From NCBI RefSeq assembly GCF_048541825.1, contig NZ_CP183332.1, forward strand, positions 1,426,001 through 1,490,000: a stretch of DNA of 64,000 nucleotides, written 5' to 3'. The position numbers were made by a program, and so were the translations under genes. The notes under the pieces are model-generated. The model was not told the DNA's origin. It ran no database searches and saw only the letters and a list, made by a program, of their open reading frames with translations. Origin of the DNA: Caulobacter sp048541825. Lineage in GTDB: Bacteria > Pseudomonadota > Alphaproteobacteria > Caulobacterales > Caulobacteraceae. Shown in pieces: positions 26,707 through 33,587 of this stretch (the stretch's first letter is position 1; each line of letters begins with the position of its first letter).

Positions 26707-26797
26707 GGAGACGTGGCCGAGAGGCTGAAGGCACCGCTTTGCTAAAGCGGCATACCCCAAAAGGGTATCGAGGGTTCGAATCCCTCCGTCTCCGCCA
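26707..26797 (+). tRNA. tRNA-Ser (GCT anticodon)
   Basis: A 91-base type II tRNA with encoded CCA. The acceptor stem is GGAGACG/CGTCTCC, the anticodon stem CCGCT/AGCGG with loop TTGCTAA (anticodon GCT), a long variable arm ACCCC...GGGT, and the T-loop GTTCGAATC. It reads serine AGC/AGT codons. Confidence 0.97.
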
Positions 26798-26804
26798 ACT
26801 TTGT

Positions 26805-27060
26805 TCAATAGGGCCAGACCGCCGCCTTGGCGCGGGGGCAATCGTCGGAAAACTGGACGCTGTTCATGGCGTTAGCATTGCCGGCTTCAACCCGCTCGGC
26901 CGTGTTGATCCACTTCGCATACAGCTTGATATGGCCACCGATGCACGCACCGGCTTGGCGACCGGGCCGCCGGCGTGGGCGGTAGGCAGGCGAACAAGCA
27001 ATCCCGTGACCACAAGGTGTCAACGCTGGTCGCTTCAGTTTGCGGGGCGAGAGACGGCCG
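26805..27060 (-). pseudogene. possible frameshifted small secreted protein
   Basis: On the minus strand a frame ending at 26805 reads CIGGHIKLYAKWINTAERVE and then NSVQFSDDCPRAKAAVWPY. That looks like the end of a real small protein, but its own upstream codons are Arg/Pro-rich. A different frame just upstream reads like a signal peptide end (LPTAHAGGPVAKPV). A frameshift near 26930-26950 would join them. It sits seven bases after the tRNA-Ser CCA end. Support is weak. Confidence 0.3.
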
Positions 27061-27065
27061 GCGAA

Positions 27066-27812
27066 TTAAACTTCGCCACCGATACGTTCGATCTCGTCGG
27101 CGAGGGCTGGAACGTTGAGAACGCGCAGCGTGCGACCCGTCTGGGAGACGATCTTGAGGCCGGCCAAGCGGTTTAACTCGCGGGTGACTGCCTCACGCTG
27201 ACTCCCAACCAGCACGGCCAGCTCGGCATGGGTAGGGCAGGGGTGGATCGTGGCCTGTTGGCCATCGCCGCCCGCCATGGCCGCCATGCGCAGAAGCTCG
27301 ATATCGACGCGGCAGGCCACCGAGACGGCGCTCAATTCGAACAATCGATCGGTCAGCGAGCGCGTCAGACTCGCCAAGTCCTCCAGGATCGCCCGCATGA
27401 AACGGGGCGATTGCTCGAAAAGGGTCTGGATCAGGGGTTGCGGCAGACGTGCGACGCGTGTGTCTTCCAGCGCCACGATGTTCACCGAACGGGGCAGCCC
27501 ATCGATCGCCGAGATCTCGCCGAAATAGCTTCCGGCCGCAATGCGACGATAGCCGACCTCACGCCCCGAGCGAGAATATTGATTCGCCAACAGGGCGCCC
27601 TTCAGCAGCAGATGAATGCCGCCGGTCTCATCCAGGCGTTGGAGGATCAGTTCGCCCTTGCCATAGTTGAGGTGCTCGATTTGCTGAGCCAGGGCCTCGA
27701 TTTCCTCACGGGCCATGTGCCGGAACAGTCTGTTGGCGCGATAGTCTCCTTCAGGCGGCGGCGCGATCGGCGTATGGCTCTGGGCGAGCGGCGAGGGGGG
27801 AATCACGGCCAT
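27066..27812 (-). CDS. CRP/FNR-family cyclic-nucleotide-responsive regulator
   Basis: 248 residues. A cyclic-nucleotide-binding domain occupies about 25-145. Its phosphate-binding cassette is intact (FGEISAIDGLPRSV, Glu99, Arg108 and Ser109), as in proteins that bind cAMP or cGMP. A dimerisation helix and a CRP-type helix-turn-helix follow (HAELAVLVGSQREAVTRELNRL). FNR-type cysteines for an iron-sulphur cluster are absent. It is divergent from the TIR gene with only 37 bases between, so it probably controls both units. Confidence 0.9.
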   Translation of the reverse strand: MAVIPPSPLAQSHTPIAPPPEGDYRANRLFRHMAREEIEALAQQIEHLNYGKGELILQRLDETGGIHLLLKGALLANQYSRSGREVGYRRIAAGSYFGEISAIDGLPRSVNIVALEDTRVARLPQPLIQTLFEQSPRFMRAILEDLASLTRSLTDRLFELSAVSVACRVDIELLRMAAMAGGDGQQATIHPCPTHAELAVLVGSQREAVTRELNRLAGLKIVSQTGRTLRVLNVPALADEIERIGGEV

Positions 27813-27849
27813 CGAGAACGCTCCTGCACAGTCGGACTGGGGACGACGA
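27813..27849. promoter_or_regulatory. short divergent promoter region, CRP-like gene / TIR operon
   Basis: 37 bases separate the start codons of the regulator and the TIR gene. At least one promoter must overlap a coding start, so mutual exclusion or autoregulation is plausible. No clear CRP-type palindrome was seen by eye. Confidence 0.4.
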
Positions 27850-29907
27850 ATGGATAGCCGACCACAGTATCGGGCCTTTATCAGCTATAGCCATCACGAC
27901 CGCAAAGTCGCCGAATGGGTTCATCGCGCGATCGAGACCTATCGGGCGCCGCGCCGCTTGACCACAACCGGTGGCGGTGCGCCAACGCAGCGACTGACTC
28001 CGATCTTCCGGGATCGCGACGAGCTTAGCGCCTCGTCTGATCTGGGTGAGGTGATCCGCGACGCCCTGGATCGCTCGGACGCCCTGATCCTGCTCTGTTC
28101 TGCCGCCTCGGCGAACTCGCGCTGGGTGGACCAGGAGGTTGCCCATTTTCTGACGACCCATGGACTTAACCAGATCATCTGCGTGATCACGCCCGCGACG
28201 CCGACGGGAGTGTCGCTGATCGCGACCTTGCCGCCGGTCTTGCGCGCCGCTCTGCCGCCGGAAACCGAGCCCTTGGCGGTGGATCTGCGGCGTAGCGGCG
28301 ACGGCCCACGGCTGTCGCGACTGAAAATCGCCGCGAGGCTATTGGACGTAAGCCTTGACCAGTTGGTCCAGCGCGACGCTCGCCGCAGCATGCGGCTGAT
28401 GACGGCCTTCACTGCTGCGGCTCTGATGGTAGCGATCGCTATGGGGGCAATGACCCTCGCCACCCTGAAGTCCCGTCAGATCGCTCGCGACCAGCGTGAC
28501 GAGACAGAGGCCCTTGTAGCCTACATGTTGGGCGACCTGCGCGAGCAGTTGGAACCGGTGGGGCGGCTGGATGTCCTGGATGGCGTCGGCGCCAGGGTGC
28601 TGGCCTACTACGGCAAGGCGCGCAACGATCAGCTTGACGACAGGGCCCTCACTCAACGGGCCAAGGCCCAGACCCTGCTGGGCACGATCCGGGACCAGCG
28701 CGGTGACCTGGCCGGGGCTCGCGACGCCTTTGGTCAGGCCGCGTCCACGACCCATGAACTGGCGGTTCGCGCCCCCAACAACGGCGAGCGAATTTTCGAT
28801 GAAGCGCAGAATGTCTACTGGCTGGCCTATATGGAATGGCGACAAGGCAATGCCGTGGGGGCGGAACGCGGCTTCAAACGGTACGGCGAGTTGGCCCAAA
28901 CCCTGGTCGCGCTCGATCCGGGTCGCGCCGATTGGCGGCTGGAGATCGCCTATGCCAAGAGCAATCTAGGTACTCTTTTGCTGGAGCAGGGACGGGCAGA
29001 GGAGGCGCTGGTAACCTTCCGCGCCGCTCTGGCCGCCTTCGAGGCCGAACGCGCCCGCGCGCCCGACAATCAGGACCGCCTGGTCGACGCCGTGGACGCC
29101 CATGCCTGGGTGGCCGACTCCCTGGTCAAGCTGGGTCGGCCCCGCGAGGCTCTCTCCGAGCGCGAGGGCGCCGCAGACCTCTTGGCCAAGACCTCGGCGA
29201 GGGCGTCTGCCGACAAGCCGCTGGCAGCGAGAAGCCTGGCCGCTCAGTTGGCTCTCGCGCGGTTGGAACTGGATCTGGGAAGAGTGGCCCAGGCCCGCGA
29301 ACGGTCGGGCGCCGCGATGCGGGGCTTGCGTCAATTGGTGGCTCTCGACCCGACCAACACACGATGGCGGGAGTATCTGCTGATCGGCCAGATGGACACT
29401 GTAGACCTCGCCGCCTGGACGGGTCAGCCAGTTCAGGCGCGCATCGCCCACGCCCAGGCCGAAGCAACGCTGGCAAGGCTGCGGACGGTCGATGCGGCCA
29501 AGACTTGGCGCGTCGACCTCGACGGTCGGCTTGAACAGCAGAGGATCCTTTTGGCGCGTCTCGGGGGTGACCCCGTGCTGGCGCGACGCTTGGCCGTGGC
29601 GTTGCGGGATCGTCTGGATAGCTTGCCGAACGCGCGAGAATCCGTGTCCGAGCGCGCTATTCTCTATGGCGTCGTCTATTTGGTGGCGCAGCAGCCGGAA
29701 TCGGCAACATCGGCCTTGGAGCCGCGACGCAAATCACTGTCGCCGGTCGGTCTCGACACTCTGGCGCGCGCCTACAGGGCTCAGGGACGGCGCGGCCCGG
29801 CAGACGCCATCGTGCGGGATCTCAAGGCGCAGGGCTACGCCCATCCCGGCTTCCTTGCATTCTGGAAAGAGTCGCCCCTAGCTGGCGCCAGACTTCAAGG
29901 GGACTGA
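27850..29907 (+). CDS. TIR domain, transmembrane, TPR protein
   Basis: 685 residues. The TIR domain lies at about 5-140 (YRAFISYSHHDR; SANSRWVDQEV, with Glu96 at the position of the catalytic NADase glutamate of enzymatic TIRs). One membrane helix is at about 183-206. The rest is helical with TPR-like repeats, including AKSNLGTLLLEQGRAEEALVTF. There is no signal peptide, so TIR should be cytoplasmic and TPR periplasmic. It is first gene of a three-gene operon with a nucleotide cyclase. Whether it cleaves NAD+ is inference. Confidence 0.88.
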   Translation: MDSRPQYRAFISYSHHDRKVAEWVHRAIETYRAPRRLTTTGGGAPTQRLTPIFRDRDELSASSDLGEVIRDALDRSDALILLCSAASANSRWVDQEVAHFLTTHGLNQIICVITPATPTGVSLIATLPPVLRAALPPETEPLAVDLRRSGDGPRLSRLKIAARLLDVSLDQLVQRDARRSMRLMTAFTAAALMVAIAMGAMTLATLKSRQIARDQRDETEALVAYMLGDLREQLEPVGRLDVLDGVGARVLAYYGKARNDQLDDRALTQRAKAQTLLGTIRDQRGDLAGARDAFGQAASTTHELAVRAPNNGERIFDEAQNVYWLAYMEWRQGNAVGAERGFKRYGELAQTLVALDPGRADWRLEIAYAKSNLGTLLLEQGRAEEALVTFRAALAAFEAERARAPDNQDRLVDAVDAHAWVADSLVKLGRPREALSEREGAADLLAKTSARASADKPLAARSLAAQLALARLELDLGRVAQARERSGAAMRGLRQLVALDPTNTRWREYLLIGQMDTVDLAAWTGQPVQARIAHAQAEATLARLRTVDAAKTWRVDLDGRLEQQRILLARLGGDPVLARRLAVALRDRLDSLPNARESVSERAILYGVVYLVAQQPESATSALEPRRKSLSPVGLDTLARAYRAQGRRGPADAIVRDLKAQGYAHPGFLAFWKESPLAGARLQGD

Positions 29908-29909
29908 AA

Positions 29910-30314
29910 GTGACAGAGCCAACACCCACCCGTGTCGTAGAGTTGGTTGTCGGCATCGCCGACGGCGTAAACTTTATGAATGTCCTCGATCCGGAGAACC
30001 CGACTCCGCTGTCGCTGGACCTCAGTCATCGCTGTGAACTGGTCTTCAGGCTCAGTGACAGCCTTATCGACGCTGGCTGGAAGTTCCAGCGGCGCCCGAT
30101 CTCCGTCAAGGACGACTACGGGCTGAATTTTTCGAGCTATGTCTGGGTCACCCAGGGGTACGGAGCACCGCTAGCCCCGCATTCGTGCTTCAAGATCATC
30201 TACGAATGCGTCCGAATGGGCGAGTATGAGTACAGCCTGTTCATGACCGACTCGCATGACCAGAGCATCACTCTGGATCCCAAGATCGAGAACGGCGCAG
30301 GCAAGGTACCCTGA
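29910..30314 (+). CDS. unknown protein of TIR/cyclase operon
   Basis: 134 residues from GTG 29910, two bases after the TIR stop. Composition suggests a soluble beta-rich domain (VVELVVGIADGVNFMNVLD; YGLNFSSYVWVTQGYGAP). It has no signal peptide or membrane segment and no recognised domain. Tight spacing on both sides makes it part of the operon, perhaps as adaptor or sensor. Confidence 0.8.
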   Translation: MTEPTPTRVVELVVGIADGVNFMNVLDPENPTPLSLDLSHRCELVFRLSDSLIDAGWKFQRRPISVKDDYGLNFSSYVWVTQGYGAPLAPHSCFKIIYECVRMGEYEYSLFMTDSHDQSITLDPKIENGAGKVP

Positions 30315-30334
30315 TCGAGCCGCCGGCTTTCGAC

Positions 30335-32092
30335 ATGGATGCGGTCACCGCGCTGATCCAGCGCGGTGAGATTCTGGCCGCCTATGACATCGCCCGCGCC
30401 GCCCTGGAGGCGGGCGATACGTCGCGTGAAATCGCCTACAAGGCTGTGCTTTGCCTTGCGAGAGCCGGGGCGGTCGATTTCGCAAGAACCGAATATGTTC
30501 GCCTCGGACTGGACCGGATCGACGACGATCCCGACATTGTCGCCCTTGGCGCGCGGCTTCTGAAAGACGTCGCCCTGGCCGCGCGAGGGGCCCGTCGTAC
30601 GGCTTTCGCCAGGGCCTCGACCCTCCGCTATCAAGCGCTCTTCGAACGCTTCGGCGGTCTCTATGGCGCAATCAACGCCGCGACCATGACGCTCGTCGCC
30701 GGAGACCGCGCGGGCGGTCAAGCCCTGGCGGCGACCATGCTCGTTCGGCCGCCGTCGCGACTGACAGGCGTGGCGGCCTATTATGAGGCCGCCAGTCGGG
30801 CCGAGGCGCTGTTCCTGACAGGGCAACTGGAGGCAGCGCGTGAGACCCTGACCGCAGCCCAGAAGCATGCGCCCCACGCCTTCGCAGCCCACGCCTCGAC
30901 CCTGCGCCAGCTGGAAATGCTGTGCCGGGAGACTGGCGTTGATCCTGCCTGGCTCGCTGAGTTTCGGCCCCCGGCCTGCGCCCACTTCACCGGCCATATC
31001 CTGGACGCTTCGCGAGAAGGCGCCCTGAGCGAAGGCCTGGGCAGCGACCTGCGAGACCAGGCGGACCGTATGGTGCGGGAACAGGGGATCGGCTTTGCGT
31101 ATGGTGGCCTGGCCGCAGGGGCAGACATCGTCTTTGCAGAGGCGCTGCTCGAAGCCGCAGCCGAACTGCACCTGGTTCTGCCGGTGAGCCGGGAGTCCTT
31201 CATCGCGGTGTCAGTCGCGCCCTTTGGGCGCGCCTGGGGCGAGCGTTTCGATCGCTGCTTCGCCCGCGCCACGTCCGTGCGCTACGCTTCGCTGGACCCC
31301 TATGCCAGTGACGAGCAAGTCTTCGCCTACGCCAGCCAGATCGCCATGGGTTGCGCAGTGCTGCGCGCCCAAACCCTGTCGACCGAGGCGTTGCAGGTGG
31401 CGGTCTGGGACGGCCACGCTACTGCCGGACCGGCCGGCGTGGCGGTGGATCTGGCCTATTGGGCCAAGGGGCGCCGCAGGCAGGTGGTCATCCCGGTGCG
31501 GCGTCCGCCGCGGCCTCTCCCGGTCGGGCCGTCCTTGCGAGACGCCGACGCATCCGCCTCGCGCGCAATGAAGGCTATGCTCTTCGCTGACGTGAAGGGC
31601 TTTGGAGCGCTGCGCGACGACCAGATTCCTGCGTTCATCGACACGGTGATGGGGCAAATGGCCAAGGTGATTGAGGGGCTCGATGCGCGTCCGCAGCACG
31701 TCGAGACATGGGGTGATGGTCTCTTCCTTGTCTTTGACCAGCCGATCGACGCCGCTGTGGCCGCCCTTGCGCTGCAGGAGGCCCACCGTTCGCTGGACCT
31801 TCGAAGCCTCGGCCTGCCGCGCAGTCTTGGCCTCAGAATTGGCGGTCACTATGGACCGGTGCACCTGACGACCAATCCGTTGACCAAGGCGCCGGCCGTC
31901 GTGGGCGCTCACGTGGTCGTCGCCGCACGTATCGAGCCGGAGGTCGCCCCGGGCTCGGCCTGTGTCAGCGAAGCCTTGGCCGGGGCGCTGGCGACCCTTC
32001 ACGGCGATCGCGTTCGTTGCGGCTACGTAGGGCGAACCCAAGGGCGCAAGGGCTTTCCGGCGACCCCTATTTTCAATCTCACACGCGCCTGA
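30335..32092 (+). CDS. TPR/SLOG-like protein with C-terminal class III nucleotide cyclase
   Basis: 585 residues. Residues 1-210 are helical repeats like the TRAFs-binding/TPR-S region. Residues 215-390 look like a SLOG-type Rossmann domain (GGLAAGADIVFAEALLE, LHLVLPVSRESFI). Residues 410-585 are a class III cyclase with both metal aspartates (Asp419 in FADVKGF, Asp461 in TWGDGLF) and the transition-state arginine (Arg532). The base-selecting Lys is Glu457 and the usual Asn is Val528, so the product is uncertain: cAMP, cGMP or a pyrimidine cyclic nucleotide. Confidence 0.88.
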   Translation: MDAVTALIQRGEILAAYDIARAALEAGDTSREIAYKAVLCLARAGAVDFARTEYVRLGLDRIDDDPDIVALGARLLKDVALAARGARRTAFARASTLRYQALFERFGGLYGAINAATMTLVAGDRAGGQALAATMLVRPPSRLTGVAAYYEAASRAEALFLTGQLEAARETLTAAQKHAPHAFAAHASTLRQLEMLCRETGVDPAWLAEFRPPACAHFTGHILDASREGALSEGLGSDLRDQADRMVREQGIGFAYGGLAAGADIVFAEALLEAAAELHLVLPVSRESFIAVSVAPFGRAWGERFDRCFARATSVRYASLDPYASDEQVFAYASQIAMGCAVLRAQTLSTEALQVAVWDGHATAGPAGVAVDLAYWAKGRRRQVVIPVRRPPRPLPVGPSLRDADASASRAMKAMLFADVKGFGALRDDQIPAFIDTVMGQMAKVIEGLDARPQHVETWGDGLFLVFDQPIDAAVAALALQEAHRSLDLRSLGLPRSLGLRIGGHYGPVHLTTNPLTKAPAVVGAHVVVAARIEPEVAPGSACVSEALAGALATLHGDRVRCGYVGRTQGRKGFPATPIFNLTRA

Positions 32093-32407
32093 TTCTCTCG
32101 GCTCCGGGTTGAGTTGGAGCCTATATGTCTGGCGATGTGCGGATCCGCACAGTCATGCGCCAGCGGCGCATTCATATTTCCGGGCGTAGGCCGCGACGAC
32201 AACAGTCCAGGCGGCTGCAGAACCTCTCTGTCGACCGCCATCGTTGGAGTGCCGCCAAGACCTACACTGCATTCGGCCCGCCACCGCTGGCCGTTTTCGC
32301 CGCCTCCGGACCCGACTGCCCCTTCGGTCGGGTCCCTCTCCCTGAACATCTTTCCAGTCGCGCCGCCGATGGAACACGCCCCTTCCCGTTGTATCAGGAA
32401 CTTTGCC
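32093..32407. other. intergenic, no clear gene
   Basis: 315 bases after the cyclase gene. Several frames are open because of composition, but none has a ribosome binding site plus G/C-biased third positions. AGGA just before 32408 belongs to the next small gene. Confidence 0.4.
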
Positions 32408-32635
32408 ATGTCTCTCGAAGCTGCCGTCCTCAGCGGGCCGTCGATCGGCCAAGACGCTATCGCCGCCGCGTTCGCCTCCGACCCGGCGGCGATCATTCTC
32501 AAGCATGCTGTAAAGATCTGGGCCCGTGATCACGGCTTCGCGGAAGACGATGTGTCCAGCCTGACCGAAAGGGTCGTTGCCTTCACCTGTTCGGCGATCC
32601 TCGACTGCCAACGCAAGGTCCAGGCCGTTGTCTAG
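32408..32635 (+). CDS. small hypothetical protein
   Basis: 75 residues (MSLEAAVLSGPSIGQDAIAA) with AGGA eight bases before the ATG. Codons are G/C-biased at the third position. It is mostly helical and acidic, with two Cys near the end, no signal peptide and no recognised family. It may be the tail of the cyclase operon or independent. Confidence 0.5.
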   Translation: MSLEAAVLSGPSIGQDAIAAAFASDPAAIILKHAVKIWARDHGFAEDDVSSLTERVVAFTCSAILDCQRKVQAVV

Positions 32636-33068
32636 TCTGTCGCTGTTCCGGATCCCCGGAGCGATCCTGGCTCACGCCAAAAACCTCATCGCGGGTGGTG
32701 CTGAAAGCACCAGCCCAGCGCGGCTGGATGCTCGGCTCTGCGCCTCCAAGCCAGTTGGTGAAGGTGACCACACGACTCACGACAAGACCTTTTGGGCCAG
32801 CATGGCCGGAGCGGATAAGCGGCTGGCAGAGCTTCGGCGCGCCATCGATGAAGCTGCGGCGGAAGCGATGGCGCGCGATACCGGCGAACACGCATCGCCT
32901 GGCCACAATTCCCAACTCGGCGAGAGCCGATGCGAGACGGCCAATCGGATGATCACCGACGCATTGGGCACGCAAAATCCGTCAAATCCGCAGCCGAAGT
33001 GAGCGGCGGCCGGAACGCGTCAAAAACCCAGGGGTAGCAGGCAAGGTTCAATTCTGGCGCCCTTTGGT
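32636..33068. other. intergenic with a doubtful short frame
   Basis: On the plus strand a frame ending at 33002 encodes a helical stretch (ADKRLAELRRAIDEAAAEAM). Its third-position G/C is lower than in neighbours and no ribosome binding site is evident. If real it would start near the ATG at 32803 or at an upstream GTG. Otherwise nothing was seen here. Confidence 0.3.
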
Positions 33069-33587
33069 CTAGGGCTCGAGGGGATCCAAAGTCTGAGCGG
33101 CGTCGGCGTCGGAGCCGTTAAAAACGAGCGTTCGAGTGATGCCAAAGCGGCGGACGTTTACCTGATTGACCTCGTCGCCATAGACGTCAGCGAACATCGC
33201 CGCCCGCAGTTCGATGGCGGCGCGGACGTCTGCCGGGGACACTTGGCCAGCATACTCGAAACGCACCTCGTCCGCGCCCAGTGTCAGGTCCCGAAGGGTC
33301 AGAGCGACGACGGCGCCGTCGACCTTCAGCGAGAAGGTCTGCAGCATATAAGCCTTCAGGGCTTCGACGGCGTCGGGGTCGTCGAGGCTGGCCTGAGCAT
33401 CCGGCGCGATCTGGACCAGGGCTGGTTCGACATCGTGGGCCGGGATCCGGTGGCTGACCTTGACCCCACCCGTCCCGGCGTCGATCTCCACGACGCTCAA
33501 GACGGCATGGCCCCGATGCGCGGCCGCCGGCAGCGGGGCCAGCAACAGGCCCAGCGCCGCGATCATGACGGCTGCCCGCGCGATCAT
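33069..33587 (-). CDS. DUF6702-type secreted protein
   Basis: 172 residues with a signal peptide ending at AAAHRGHA. The body alternates strands, as in the DUF6702 family (HAVLSVVEIDAGTGGVKVSHRIPAHDVEPAL). The start overlaps the stop of the M1 peptidase gene (ATGA), so the two are coupled. Function unknown; the pairing with an M1 peptidase is a recurring arrangement as I remember it. Confidence 0.75.
   Translation of the reverse strand: MIARAAVMIAALGLLLAPLPAAAHRGHAVLSVVEIDAGTGGVKVSHRIPAHDVEPALVQIAPDAQASLDDPDAVEALKAYMLQTFSLKVDGAVVALTLRDLTLGADEVRFEYAGQVSPADVRAAIELRAAMFADVYGDEVNQVNVRRFGITRTLVFNGSDADAAQTLDPLEP

Noticed and set aside
30200..31171. 323-residue minus-strand frame across the cyclase gene
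   Set aside because: Shadow of the cyclase reading frame; no ribosome binding site or domain.
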